Source: an uncultured bacterium (GTDB lineage Bacteria; Bacillota_I; Bacilli_A; RFN20; CAG-826). Taken from it: DNA of 50,135 nt. The translations under genes were made by a program, and so were the position numbers. The notes below the pieces were generated by a model that did not search any database, had not been told where the DNA came from, and saw nothing but the letters and a program-made list of their open reading frames with translations. This document shows, in pieces, positions 33,852-42,960 of the stretch. The first letter of the stretch is position 1. The number at the start of each line of letters is the position of its first letter. Location: NCBI GenBank assembly GCA_949299335.1, contig CASGAD010000021.1, forward strand, positions 1 to 50,135, written 5' to 3'.

Positions 33852-34264
33852 ATTTTCAGTCCAAGGATCAACATATGAAAACTCGATTTTCACATTATCT
33901 AAAGCCATATTCCCAACATCATTAATTTTGCCGATTCTTTAATCGCCGTATAAGATGCAGATATACTAGAATTTATTTTAGAGCCACCATTAGAGCTAAT
34001 TTCTCCACCTATACTTGAACTAAAACTTATAGTCGCTTCTGGATTTCTTGCTTTTGGACCATAGTCTCTAGTAGCATAATAAGAACTATTATCCTTATAA
34101 TTATATGCAATACTGCTTTTACGTTATTATCAAATTCATAATTTTCTTTATTTGCAATTGAAACAATTTCAATTTTTTTGGCTCACTACTACTATCAAAA
34201 TTTGCAAATAAAGTCGCAAAGCCACTTATAGCTATTAAACTACTTAGAAATAATAGATTTATCT
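33852..34264 (-). pseudogene. Remnant of a secreted-protein gene
   Basis: The minus strand reads KKINLLFLSSLIAISGFATL followed by FANFDSSSEPKK, a typical signal peptide with no lipobox. It then continues in shifted frames: KIEIVSIANKENYEFDNNVK, YYATRDYGPKARNPEATISF, SSSIGGEISSNGGSKINSSI, and ALDNVKIEFSYVDPWTENT. At least three frameshifts separate these, and the start codon is gone (TAA stands just before the first Lys). The 5' end overlaps the stop of the regulator at 34259. The gene was probably an external Ser/Asn-rich protein controlled with that regulator. The left end dissolves into the antitoxin operator region. Confidence 0.72.
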
Positions 34265-34771
34265 TTTTTTATTTTCCCTTCTTTTAATTATTTTTATCAG
34301 TGATATTACTATTCCAATAACGCCTATAATGTTAAGTATTTGAAAAATTATCAATTCAGCATCACTGGAATAAAATGGTATATACCATGTATAAAAGCCT
34401 TCACCTAACGTTGGGTGAGATCTTTTATCGACTAATGACCGTATAAAGCATAGTAACAAGATTAAGGTCGAAATAATTAACAAAATATAGTATAAAATTA
34501 ATTTATTCTTTTCAGTCTCATTTAAAACTGTATCTTTATTTTCGTCATTTATAGCTTTTAATGGTGGTTCTAGCGCTTTACCATTTAGTAGATACTCATA
34601 GTCAACTTGAAAATAACAAGCAATACATTTAATTGTCTCAATATTTGGTTCGTTTATATTAGCTTCCCATTTTTGAACAGCTTGTCTAGATACATTTAAT
34701 TTATCTGCTAATTGCTCTTGAGACAAACCATGCTTTTTTCTCAGTTCTCTTATTCTTTCACCTAGAGTCAC
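34259..34771 (-). CDS. XRE-family regulator with C-terminal membrane helices
   Basis: About 170 residues. Residues 1-60 are a canonical Cro/C1 HTH (LGERIRELRKKHGLSQEQLA, VSRQAVQKWEANINEP) followed by a linker and two hydrophobic helices at about 90-112 and 143-163. This HTH-plus-membrane plan is common in Bacillota, where it usually controls the adjacent gene; here that is the secreted-protein remnant. The frame could open at GTG 34780, but that codon lies inside the GAGGAGG ribosome binding site; GTG 34771, 8 nt past it, is the better start. CGTAGC occurs twice upstream (34832-34837 and 34853-34858) and may be part of an operator. Confidence 0.85.
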   Translation of the reverse strand: MTLGERIRELRKKHGLSQEQLADKLNVSRQAVQKWEANINEPNIETIKCIACYFQVDYEYLLNGKALEPPLKAINDENKDTVLNETEKNKLILYYILLIISTLILLLCFIRSLVDKRSHPTLGEGFYTWYIPFYSSDAELIIFQILNIIGVIGIVISLIKIIKRRENKKR

Positions 34772-34780
34772 ATCAATCAC

Positions 34781-35327
34781 CTCCTCGGCAGATATTATAA
34801 AAAACAGGAAAATAAAATATAATCAACGCATCGTAGCATTAACGCTATTTTTCGTAGCGCATTGCTATTTTACTTGGTTTTTCATCAGTTTTCACTTAAA
34901 ACCATATACAATTGCTTTTTATTATCGAATCATTTTATTACACTAAACATTTTTAAAAGTATTAATTGAAGCTTCAATTTGACTAGTAATCTAAAATTAT
35001 ATATCTTTAATGATTAAAATTACTAATGCCAAATGATATATTTTAATGATTTTATTTTCTATTAATGCCTTCAAAAACTGCCTTATTAATCGTTCTGCCA
35101 TCAACAATTAAAAAGAATTTTCTATTTCTGTTTTCCAATCTGTTAGCAATTTTTCAAGGTAATTTTAATGACTAACTACACTTTTTTGCAAGATTCAAAT
35201 TTAAAAACAGACCGATGATTATCGTAATTTCGTTCTTTTTTTACAATTGATTTTATCAAACTCGAGAAATTATCGTACATTTAAGTTCGAACTCACCGAA
35301 AACTATATAAATCTAAAATTTAGGTAT
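34781..35327. other. Long gene-poor stretch upstream of the regulator
   Basis: About 550 bp without a convincing gene. One short minus-strand string (KFFLIVDGRTINKAVFEGIN, about 35050-35120) looks protein-like but is isolated, so it may be the last trace of a lost gene. Two CGTAGC copies near 34832 and 34853 lie close to the regulator start. Nothing else is recognised. Confidence 0.4.
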
Positions 35328-35351
35328 AAAAAAAGTGCCTACATAAGCACC
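35328..35351 (-). terminator. Terminator after the tRNA-Cys/tRNA-Pro unit
   Basis: On the minus strand GTGC...GCAC is followed by seven T. The stem is short (4-5 bp with a mismatch). A perfect 12-bp palindrome, TACATTAATGTA, lies between it and tRNA-Pro at 35371-35382. Confidence 0.6.
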
Positions 35352-35401
35352 GAATATATCTATACTTTGATACATTAATGTACCAAAAGTTGTAATCAAC
35401 A

Positions 35402-35478
35402 TGGTCGGGGCGACAGGATTTGAACCTGCGGCCTTCTGCTCCCAAAGCAGACGCGATACCAAGCTACGCTACGCCCCG
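35402..35478 (-). tRNA. tRNA-Pro (anticodon TGG)
   Basis: Minus-strand cloverleaf with acceptor CGGGGCG/CGCCCCG, anticodon stem TCTGC/GCAGA with loop TTTGGGA (anticodon TGG), T-loop TTCAAAT and encoded CCA. UGG can read all four Pro codons by wobble. Confidence 0.97.
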
Positions 35479-35520
35479 AAGTGATAGTAAGTATATCACA
35501 TCTATATATTTAACGCAATA

Positions 35521-35595
35521 TGGAGCTTCCTAGCGGATTCGAACCACTGATCATTGAGTTGCAGTCAATTGCCTTACCAACTTGGCTAAGGAAGC
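35521..35595 (-). tRNA. tRNA-Cys (anticodon GCA)
   Basis: Minus-strand cloverleaf with acceptor GCTTCCT/AGGAAGC, anticodon stem ATTGA/TCAAT with loop CTGCAAC (anticodon GCA), T-loop TTCGAAT and encoded CCA after discriminator T. It lies 42 nt before tRNA-Pro on the same transcript. Confidence 0.97.
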
Positions 35596-35614
35596 ATCAA
35601 CTTAGCGCCTAAAT

Positions 35615-35644
35615 AATATATCAAATAATAGGCATATAATGCAA
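35615..35644 (-). promoter_or_regulatory. Promoter of the tRNA-Cys/tRNA-Pro unit
   Basis: On the minus strand TTGCAT (35644-35639), an 18-bp spacer and TATATT (35620-35615), placing the start about 13 nt before tRNA-Cys. Confidence 0.55.
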
Positions 35645-35696
35645 GTAGTTTTTATTAAAACTACTTTATTAGGGTAGAAATTCTACCCTAATAAAT
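35643..35696 (-). terminator. Tandem hairpins ending the pot operon
   Basis: Two adjacent inverted repeats: TTATTAGGGTAGA/TCTACCCTAATAA (about 35667-35695), which contains the hydrolase stop codon, and AGTAGTTTT/AAAACTACT (about 35644-35664), whose second arm follows a T-run on the minus strand. Together they should end transcription before the tRNAs. Confidence 0.65.
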
Positions 35697-36255
35697 CTTT
35701 ATATGCAGTATCCAAATAATTTAAGGCTAAATCAAGATTTTCTTTTAATAAATCAATAGTCCCATATAGATTATTCTCATACTCTAAAGAATGAGGCAAA
35801 TCATCATAAATTGTCATAAATGGATAATGACCTACCTTTCCTTCGATTTGAGATATATCTATAAATTTATCTTTTCGACTAGTAATAATAAAATCAGTTT
35901 GTCTTAAGTAAGGAATAGTTTCATTTAATGGAGTTAAGCAAATAAATCTAGCTCGAGATAAATCTAACTTTTCTCTAATTTTACTTGCTACAACAGTACC
36001 AACACTTTTAGCAATTAATATAATCTCTCCATATTTACTAAAATCAATATTTTGAAGTGTTTTCAATGCAAAATCAAAGTCTTTTTCAATTTCTTCATCT
36101 AAAGGTAATATATCTTTAGTCGTCCTAGAAACATCATAATTCAAGTAAATTGAATCTCCATCAATATACTTATCTAAATAATATAGATAACTTCTATCGA
36201 TTGAATATCTTCGACCTGGAAAGAATATTTTTAAAGTGTTAGTAATCCCTGCCAT
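35683..36255 (-). CDS. Small alpha/beta-hydrolase-fold protein
   Basis: 190 residues. The nucleophile elbow IAKSVGTVVAS at about 82-92 puts Ser near residue 85 in an AKSVG variant of G-x-S-x-G; an Asp in TSRKDKFID near 129 and His in DLPHSLEYE near 153 complete a plausible triad. It is a short form lacking a cap domain. Natural substrates of this group are unknown; esterase activity is the cautious guess. It starts one base after the potD stop (TAATATG), so it is the last gene of the pot operon. Confidence 0.75.
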   Translation of the reverse strand: MAGITNTLKIFFPGRRYSIDRSYLYYLDKYIDGDSIYLNYDVSRTTKDILPLDEEIEKDFDFALKTLQNIDFSKYGEIILIAKSVGTVVASKIREKLDLSRARFICLTPLNETIPYLRQTDFIITSRKDKFIDISQIEGKVGHYPFMTIYDDLPHSLEYENNLYGTIDLLKENLDLALNYLDTAYKDLLG

Positions 36256-36256
36256 A

Positions 36257-38059
36257 TTAGTTATTCTCTAATTCCTTTCTTAATTTCTTTCTTTTATTAA
36301 CCTTATATTTCTTAATAAGTTTATATGAACCTAAGTAGCCAAATACACCGACTAAGAATAAGACAAGTAAAACAACTACCCAAGTAGGTAATGGATTTAC
36401 TTTTACATTTTCCCACATGGTTACAATTTTGTCGTTTTGATCTTTAAAATCACGCATGACATATAAGTTAGGAATATTACTTGTTTTAGGATATTGAGCT
36501 ACTAAACTTCTTCCTTCATAACTTGTAAGGTCGGTTTTAATTTTAATATCAACTTTCCCATCACCATCTTCATCGTAGAATGTGTATTCATCACAAGCTT
36601 CATCTTCCAAAGCTTCTTCATATGAATCATATTCAAGGGGATCATAAGAATAAACAGTTAATTCTGTTAATGGATCTCCATTTTCATCAACAAAGTCAAA
36701 GTAATAACTTATATCATATGTATCTAATGAATCTGGATCGTCTACGCTTGTTGATAAATCAAAACAATATAAAGTATAACTTAATGTATCAAGTGAATCG
36801 GTTGTTGAGCCTATAAATGAGGTATAGCCATTATATGACATATTATCAATTGAACTATATGGATCATTTAAATAATCTAAGAACTTAATTGTATAGTTAT
36901 ATTCATCACTTTCATAATAACTATCATCATGTTTTGGTAAGCACCAAGCATCAAACCATACATTAGCACCAATTTGAGGAACAGTATAATAAAGTACGAC
37001 TTGGTCTTCTTCTTCTCTTACTTCTTCCCAATCATCATCAGCATAATAGCCTCTTCCAATTGAGTTAACAGCATCACCACTCCAGGCGATATTTACTGCA
37101 ATTTTTTGAGTGACAATATCATCTTTTCCACTATCAACTTCAAATCCAAAAATATTTTCTTTTAAATCGATTAATTCTTCTTGGACTCCAGCGATAGTTT
37201 CATCATCACATTTATTAAATTGCTCATTTCTTTCTTCGTAAGTTGGTAAGTAGTTATCTGACTCAGGATTAAATAAATCTTTAAATAATTCAAAGATACC
37301 AATAGCATAAGTATCTCTCATACTATCTTTAATAGATTGAGTTCTATTGAATTCAGGAGCCCATAAACTAGAATATCCATCAACTGAATTGAATCTTTCA
37401 ACAATTGCTTCTTCAAGTTCTTCATCAGTTAAATCAGCATATTCTTCTTTTTGTCTAAATAAATCACCATTTCTTTCAACGATTAATGAAGGATTATATA
37501 AAATTCCTAAAGTTCCCCACATATAACCAACAGCATAATCTGCTAATGTTTTTGAGGTATCATAAATTATATTTCCATCATTATCATAGTTTCCGGTAGG
37601 AATTTCTACTGAAATTGAGTTGAGTTTTGCAGTGCTTTCGTTTTGATTTTCACCATATTCAGCTAAAAATGGTGAAACATAATCTTTATAATTATCAAGC
37701 ATTCCATCATCGAAGGCACTATCAAAAGAATATAACATTCCTTCTCTAGCAAGTCTTTGAATCATGTAGTCTGAACAACAAATGACATCGTAAGTTTGTT
37801 TACCTGTTTTTAAGGTATTATACATTGTTTCATTTGTATCATATGTTTCATAAATTACTTTAATGTCTTTGCCATCTTCTTCTTTGACTAATGCTTCGAA
37901 ATCAGTTAACAATTCTTCATCGATATAGTCTTCAGCGTTTAAAACATAAATATAAGTTAAAGAGTCAGATTCAGCTCCACAAGATATTAAAGAAGGGGCA
38001 AGAATACCAAATAAGCCTAAAGTTAAAAAGACTTTGGTGGATAAAAACATTTTTTTCAT
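36257..38059 (-). CDS. potD: Polyamine ABC transporter substrate-binding lipoprotein with C-terminal membrane anchor
   Basis: 600 residues, far longer than a usual PotD (about 350). The N-terminal signal peptide has lipobox LISC (Cys27). The binding-protein fold starts LTYIYVLNAEDYIDEELLTD, with CCSDYMIQRLAREGML, GYMWGTLGILYNP and AVNIAWSGDAVNSIGRGYYA typical of the PotD family. An acidic beta-rich insertion follows near 440-535, and a transmembrane helix at about 560-585 (LPTWVVVLLVLFLVGVFGYL) ends in a basic tail. A protein both lipidated and C-terminally anchored is unusual. It lies 4 nt after potC. Confidence 0.88.
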   Translation of the reverse strand: MKKMFLSTKVFLTLGLFGILAPSLISCGAESDSLTYIYVLNAEDYIDEELLTDFEALVKEEDGKDIKVIYETYDTNETMYNTLKTGKQTYDVICCSDYMIQRLAREGMLYSFDSAFDDGMLDNYKDYVSPFLAEYGENQNESTAKLNSISVEIPTGNYDNDGNIIYDTSKTLADYAVGYMWGTLGILYNPSLIVERNGDLFRQKEEYADLTDEELEEAIVERFNSVDGYSSLWAPEFNRTQSIKDSMRDTYAIGIFELFKDLFNPESDNYLPTYEERNEQFNKCDDETIAGVQEELIDLKENIFGFEVDSGKDDIVTQKIAVNIAWSGDAVNSIGRGYYADDDWEEVREEEDQVVLYYTVPQIGANVWFDAWCLPKHDDSYYESDEYNYTIKFLDYLNDPYSSIDNMSYNGYTSFIGSTTDSLDTLSYTLYCFDLSTSVDDPDSLDTYDISYYFDFVDENGDPLTELTVYSYDPLEYDSYEEALEDEACDEYTFYDEDGDGKVDIKIKTDLTSYEGRSLVAQYPKTSNIPNLYVMRDFKDQNDKIVTMWENVKVNPLPTWVVVLLVLFLVGVFGYLGSYKLIKKYKVNKRKKLRKELENN

Positions 38060-38063
38060 TGTC

Positions 38064-38921
38064 CTACTCCTTTTCTCTCATTTTTCTACGTTTAATAGAT
38101 TTAACGTTATTAACTTTATTTCTTCTGAAAGAAATAATAATAACGACAAGTAAAACGATTAAGAAAATAATAGTTGTTAATGGTCTCATTTCAGCTGGAA
38201 TTGGTCCTTTTTTAATTTTAGCTTGAACCAATGTTGAAATAGTTTCGATATTAGCGGCTCCAGAAAGTAGACCACTTCCTCTAGTAAATGCTGTAACAAT
38301 AAAATCATCCAAGGATAATGTAATAGAAAGCATAAAACCACTAAAGACTCCAGGAATAATTTCTGGTAAGACAGCTTTATTTAATGCTTGTCTAGGAGAA
38401 CAACCTAAGTCTAAAGCTGCTTCGTATAAAGCTGGATCCATTTGTTGTAATTTAGGTTTGACATTAAGGTAAACAAATGGTGCGGCTAAAATAATGTGAC
38501 CAACTAATAAAGTCCAAAAACTAAATAAATTTGCTCCACCAAAAATGTTATTTCCAATGAAAACAAACATAACAACAAGTGATAAAGCCATAACAATTTC
38601 AGCATTAACAACTGGAATTTGGTTAATATTTTCTAATACGGCTCTACTTCTTCTTTTTGAATAGAAAGCACCAACAGCACCAATAGTGCCAAGGAAAGTT
38701 GCACATACTGCGCTAATTACTGCGATAATAATAGTATTACCAACAGCTATCATTATTTCTTCACTTTGAAATAACTTAGCATATAAATCAAATGAGAAAC
38801 CATTCCATGTTCCAATATAAGTTGCATTTGTAAATGAAAATACGATTAATACAAGGATAGGAATATACATTAATAACAAGATTAAATAAATATAGGAGTA
38901 GCCTAAAATTTTCTTTACCAT
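38064..38921 (-). CDS. potC: Polyamine ABC transporter permease PotC
   Basis: 285 residues with six predicted helices. The cytoplasmic EAA loop reads EAALDLGCSPRQALNKAVLP near 163-182, the site that docks on PotA. SLDDFIVTAFTRGSG near 205-219 is typical of PotC. The C-terminal tail is strongly basic. ATG overlaps the end of potB (ATGGTAA). Confidence 0.94.
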   Translation of the reverse strand: MVKKILGYSYIYLILLLMYIPILVLIVFSFTNATYIGTWNGFSFDLYAKLFQSEEIMIAVGNTIIIAVISAVCATFLGTIGAVGAFYSKRRSRAVLENINQIPVVNAEIVMALSLVVMFVFIGNNIFGGANLFSFWTLLVGHIILAAPFVYLNVKPKLQQMDPALYEAALDLGCSPRQALNKAVLPEIIPGVFSGFMLSITLSLDDFIVTAFTRGSGLLSGAANIETISTLVQAKIKKGPIPAEMRPLTTIIFLIVLLVVIIISFRRNKVNNVKSIKRRKMREKE

Positions 38922-39712
38922 GTTGCAGCCTCCTTTCCATCATCTTTTTCAGTGAAGTTTCTTGTAATAAGCATAGAAATAGCAATAATAATTAACATGA
39001 TAATTGCCATAAAGCTTGAAGAATTCCATTGGTTATTAGCAAATCCTAAATAGATGGAATTACCAAATAAAACGATTTTTCCTTCACTCAATGTTTCAGG
39101 AATGACATAGCTAGACATTGTTGGCATAAAAACCATTTGAGCTGCACTAATAATTCCAGGAACACTTTGAGGGAAAATACTCTTTGTGAAGACTTGAACT
39201 CTATTACAACCTAAATCAATTGAAGCCTCAATTTGAGATTTATCTAATTTAAGCATAGTTGTATATAAAGGTAAGATAACAAATGGTAAATAGTTATAAA
39301 CTAAGCCAATCATTGTAGCTACATAAGGATGACTACCACCATTGATACCAAGCCAAGTTAAAACATCACGAGTAGCACCTGTTCTTAAAACGAAGTTGAT
39401 CCACATAGGCATAACAAATAAAAGAACAAGTACATAATTTTTATTAAACTTTGGGTTAGATAATAAATAAGCAATTGGATACCCAATAACTAAGCAAATA
39501 ATAGTGTTTAGCGTAGAAAATAGTAAAGATTGCACTAAAACATTAATTTTATTTGTTGTTGTAAAGAAAGTTACTAAGGCATCAAAAGTAAAATTACCAT
39601 TAGAATCTGTAAAAGCATAATAAACGATAAAAAAGATAGGAATAATAACAAATAAGATTAAGAATAGGAAATAAGGTATACAAAGATACTTCCTTTGGAA
39701 TCTAAATTTCAT
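38915..39712 (-). CDS. potB: Polyamine ABC transporter permease PotB
   Basis: 265 residues, six helices. The EAA loop reads EASIDLGCNRVQVFTKSIFP near 168-187, followed by PGIISAAQMVFMPTMSSYVI, the PotB pattern. The frame is open from an ATG at 39757 inside potA, but ATG 39712 follows AGAGGT and opens with the cytoplasmic MKFRFQRKYL that suits the first helix, so I use it. It still overlaps potA by 11 nt. Confidence 0.94.
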   Translation of the reverse strand: MKFRFQRKYLCIPYFLFLILFVIIPIFFIVYYAFTDSNGNFTFDALVTFFTTTNKINVLVQSLLFSTLNTIICLVIGYPIAYLLSNPKFNKNYVLVLLFVMPMWINFVLRTGATRDVLTWLGINGGSHPYVATMIGLVYNYLPFVILPLYTTMLKLDKSQIEASIDLGCNRVQVFTKSIFPQSVPGIISAAQMVFMPTMSSYVIPETLSEGKIVLFGNSIYLGFANNQWNSSSFMAIIMLIIIAISMLITRNFTEKDDGKEAATW

Positions 39713-41372
39713 AGTTAGATACCTCTTTTTTAAGACGTAATTTAATGTCTTTAGCATTAACTTTCAATCCGATTGTATCGTTTAAGTTATAAGAATATTG
39801 AGAGGTAAAAACAAAATCTTCTTCGCTTTCTGTTCTAACAATGTATCTATAGTGGTCACCAACATAAATTGAGTCGACAATTTGACCAACTACTTGACAT
39901 TCATCACTGCTAATATCATCAACAACATCGATTTTGTCTAATGCTATTTCAGCAACTACATCTGCATCATTCAAATCATATTTATGAGCTTTATCTTTAC
40001 TAACTAAATAGCCATCTTCATCAACAAATGAACCTGGCAATAATTGAGTAATATCACAATCAAATGGAGCTTCATCAATCATTACTTGATTATTCTTATT
40101 AATCCATGAATCTGTATAAGTATTAACTGTATAATCTTTTTTCATAATATGAATTCCATTAGGAATAATATTCATATTTACAGTAGAACCAACTTCATAA
40201 TCATTAATAGATTTAACAAGTAATTCATTTTTCCCAACCATGATGGTGTATTGATAGTTAACTCCTTTAAAGATTTTATTATCAATAATTCCAGTAATCA
40301 TTCCTTCACCTTTAACGATTTCAACATCTTCTGGTCTAACGACAACGTCAATTTTTTCATTAACTGGGAAATCATCCAAACAATCAAAGTTGTGATCAAG
40401 GAATCTAACTTTTTTACTACCTATAATTGTTCCATTATAAATATTAGATTCACCAATAAAGTCAGCGATAAATGCGTTTTTAGGTTCATCATAAATTGTT
40501 TTTGGTGTACCAATTTGTTGAATAACACCATCTTTCATAACAACTATTGTGTCTGACATTGTTAAAGCTTCTTCTTGGTCATGAGTGACATAAATGAAGG
40601 TAATACCTAATTTTTCATGCATTTCCTTTAATTCAATTTGCATGTCTTTTCTCATCTTTAAGTCAAGAGCACCTAAAGGTTCATCTAAAAGTAGGATTTC
40701 TGGTTCATTAACAATAGCTCTAGCAATAGCAACTCTTTGTTGTTGACCACCACTTAATGTGCTGATATTTCTATCTTCAAGAGCTTCTAAGTCAACTATC
40801 TTTAAAGCTTTTGCAACTTTACTATCAATTTCCTTGTCACTTAATTTTACATATGAATAACTATTGACAGGTGTTTCTTTATAATAATTAATCTCTTTTT
40901 CTAAAGCTTCTAATTTATGAGATTTTTCTTCTTCAGAAATATGTTTCTTTTTAGAAATTAAATGATATTCGCTTTTTAATTCTCTAATTTTCTTTTTATC
41001 TATTTTTAATATAGGGTTCCCCTCTTTATCCTTTTTAAGTTGAGGGATTCTTTTTAACCTTAAACCAAAAGCGATGTTATCATAAACATCTAAATGTGGA
41101 AAAAGTGCGTAACGTTGGAAAACCATGTTAATTGGTCTTTTGTTTGGGGGAACATTAGAAATGTCCTTACCATTCAATAAAATAGACCCCTTAGAAGGGA
41201 ATTCAAAACCAGCAATCATTCTTAGTGTGGTTGATTTGCCGCATCCTGATGGTCCAAGAAATGTGATAAATTCACCCTTACGAACATAAAGATTAAAATT
41301 GTCGACAGCGGTAGTTTCGTCATCATAAATTTTACTTACGTTCTTAAGTTCAATAATGTAGTTATCTTGCAT
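39702..41372 (-). CDS. potA: Polyamine ABC transporter ATPase PotA, long form
   Basis: 556 residues against about 370 in most bacteria. Walker A GPSGCGKST is at 40-48, Q-loop MVFQRYALFPH near 83-93, signature LSGGQQQR at 206-213, Walker B ILLLDEPLGALD at 226-237, and VTHDQEEA near 266. A Lys/Glu-rich insert (about 109-180) separates the Q-loop region from the signature, and two TOBE-like regulatory segments plus extra sequence fill the C-terminus. Mycoplasma PotA proteins are long in a similar way, which points to a Mollicutes-side lineage. AGGAGT precedes ATG. First gene of potABCD plus hydrolase. Confidence 0.95.
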   Translation of the reverse strand: MQDNYIIELKNVSKIYDDETTAVDNFNLYVRKGEFITFLGPSGCGKSTTLRMIAGFEFPSKGSILLNGKDISNVPPNKRPINMVFQRYALFPHLDVYDNIAFGLRLKRIPQLKKDKEGNPILKIDKKKIRELKSEYHLISKKKHISEEEKSHKLEALEKEINYYKETPVNSYSYVKLSDKEIDSKVAKALKIVDLEALEDRNISTLSGGQQQRVAIARAIVNEPEILLLDEPLGALDLKMRKDMQIELKEMHEKLGITFIYVTHDQEEALTMSDTIVVMKDGVIQQIGTPKTIYDEPKNAFIADFIGESNIYNGTIIGSKKVRFLDHNFDCLDDFPVNEKIDVVVRPEDVEIVKGEGMITGIIDNKIFKGVNYQYTIMVGKNELLVKSINDYEVGSTVNMNIIPNGIHIMKKDYTVNTYTDSWINKNNQVMIDEAPFDCDITQLLPGSFVDEDGYLVSKDKAHKYDLNDADVVAEIALDKIDVVDDISSDECQVVGQIVDSIYVGDHYRYIVRTESEEDFVFTSQYSYNLNDTIGLKVNAKDIKLRLKKEVSNYEI

Positions 41373-41407
41373 TTATAAACTCCTATTTTTTGAAAGTAAA
41401 TTTCTTT

Positions 41408-41435
41408 CATCTAACTGTATTAAAAATACATGCAA
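41408..41435 (-). promoter_or_regulatory. Possible promoter of the pot operon
   Basis: On the minus strand TTGCAT and TAGATG, 16 bp apart, about 36 nt upstream of the potA ATG. The match is modest and the surroundings are so AT-rich that other pairs are possible. I see no known riboswitch in the 41373-41609 gap. Confidence 0.3.
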
Positions 41436-41609
41436 AAATATATGTTATTTTTTGCAAAAAAACAACAATTATTTTTCTTAAATTTTTTGAAATAATTTTT
41501 TAACTCATTTTTGCATTTTTAAAAATACAAAATTTATTCGATATAATCTATACTTTTTCATATTTTTAAACTTTAGAAATTGCTAAAAAATTTCATTAAT
41601 TTTTTTATC

Positions 41610-41639
41610 AAAAAATGAGCAAATTTTTTGCTCATTTTT
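41610..41639 (-). terminator. Terminator after glyA
   Basis: AAAAATGAGCAAA and TTTGCTCATTTTT are perfect complements around a 3-nt loop, with T-runs on both strands, 18 bp past the glyA stop. Confidence 0.9.
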
Positions 41640-41657
41640 CTTAACTAAATTTTTGGA

Positions 41658-42872
41658 CTAAATTTCTTCAACTTTTTTAAGATTTTTTACTATATTTTTT
41701 ACTCTAATTTTTGCTTCTTCTTTACTTATATTTTTTAATAAATAATCATGGATTATATCAGCGATATTTATTGCATCAAATTTAGTAGCACCTCTAGTAG
41801 TTAAAGCAGCAAATCCAATTCTAATTCCGCTAGTTACACTTGGTTTTTCTTTATCATTAGGCAACATATTTTTATTGACTGTGATTCCGATTTCCTCCAA
41901 TAATTCTTGGGCATCTTTACCATTAACTTTATAGCTATCGATTGTATTTAATAAGAATAAATGATTTTCCGTTCCACTATTAATATCACCTAAACGTGTA
42001 AATTCATTAGAACAAGCCAGAGTATTTTCTTTTACATTCCTAATATATTCTTTATATGAGTCAGTTAAAGCTTCATAAAAGCATTGAGCTTTTGCAGCTA
42101 TAATATTTTCTAAAGGCCCACCTTGTAAAGCAGGAAAACACGCTTTATTTACCTTTTTAATAATTTCTTCGCTATTAGTTAAAATAATACCTCCTCGAGG
42201 TCCTCTTAATGTCTTATGAGTCGTAGAAGTAACTATATCTGCATATTTTAAAGGATTATTTAATTCCTTTGCTGCAATTAATCCAGCAATATGAGCCATA
42301 TCTACCATAAAGTAAGCGTTGACTTCGTTTGCTATTTCTTTAATTGCTTTATAATCTATTTCAAAAGGATATGCACTAAAACCTGCTAAAATCAATTTTG
42401 GCTTATATTCTAAGGCTTTCTTTTTTAATCCTTCATAATCAATTCTGCCAAAAGCATTAAGATGATAAAATTCAACATTATAATATTTAGAAGAAAAACT
42501 AACTTTCGATCCATGTGATAAATGTCCGCCTTCATCTAATGATAAAGAAAGAATTTTATCTCCAGTCTCTAATAAAGCATAATAAGCAATCATATTTGCT
42601 TGAGTTCCTGAATGTGGTTGAACACAAGCATAATTAGCGTTAAATAGCTTTTTAACTAACTCAATAGCCCTAGTTTCTATATTATCGATATTTACGCATC
42701 CACCATAATAACGTTTACCTGGAAACCCTTCGGCATATTTATTAGTTAAGATGCTTCCACATAGTTCTCTTACTTCCTTTGAAGCAAAATTCTCGCTGGC
42801 TATCAATTCAATCGAATTATTTTGTCTCTCTAACTCATCGTTTAAAAATTTAAATAGTTCATTATCCTTCAT
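41658..42872 (-). CDS. glyA: Serine hydroxymethyltransferase
   Basis: A PLP enzyme converting serine and tetrahydrofolate to glycine and methylene-tetrahydrofolate. 404 residues from the preferred start. IELIASENF near 22-30, NKYAEGFPGKRYYGGC near 46-61, VQPHSGTQAN near 83-92, and TSTTHKTLRGPRGG with the PLP lysine near 228. The frame is open upstream to 42914, but ATG 42872 has GAGG at 7 nt and MKDNELF is the usual beginning. It follows the purA terminator and has its own promoter (TACAAT about 16 nt before GAGG). Confidence 0.97.
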   Translation of the reverse strand: MKDNELFKFLNDELERQNNSIELIASENFASKEVRELCGSILTNKYAEGFPGKRYYGGCVNIDNIETRAIELVKKLFNANYACVQPHSGTQANMIAYYALLETGDKILSLSLDEGGHLSHGSKVSFSSKYYNVEFYHLNAFGRIDYEGLKKKALEYKPKLILAGFSAYPFEIDYKAIKEIANEVNAYFMVDMAHIAGLIAAKELNNPLKYADIVTSTTHKTLRGPRGGIILTNSEEIIKKVNKACFPALQGGPLENIIAAKAQCFYEALTDSYKEYIRNVKENTLACSNEFTRLGDINSGTENHLFLLNTIDSYKVNGKDAQELLEEIGITVNKNMLPNDKEKPSVTSGIRIGFAALTTRGATKFDAINIADIIHDYLLKNISKEEAKIRVKNIVKNLKKVEEI

Positions 42873-42903
42873 AAAAAATCCTCGACTATCATTGTAGCAT
42901 TTT

Positions 42904-42936
42904 AAAAGGAGCAAATAATCTCATTTGCTCCTTTTT
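42904..42936 (-). terminator. Terminator after purA
   Basis: AAAAGGAGCAAAT and ATTTGCTCCTTTT pair around a 6-nt loop. It lies between purA and the glyA promoter. Confidence 0.88.
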
Positions 42937-42960
42937 AATAAAATCTTTATTTTTTTCTAA

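Noticed and set aside
31168-35402. Prophage or integrative element using tRNA-Pro
   Set aside because: No integrase, no duplicated tRNA 3' end and no structural phage gene were found; only a vague position effect remains.
36580-36816. His/Leu-rich plus-strand frame opposite potD
   Set aside because: It is complementary to an acidic Asp/Glu/Tyr-rich coding stretch, which produces such sequences automatically.
41373-41609. Riboswitch upstream of potA
   Set aside because: The stretch is AT-rich with no conserved aptamer pattern that I can recognise.
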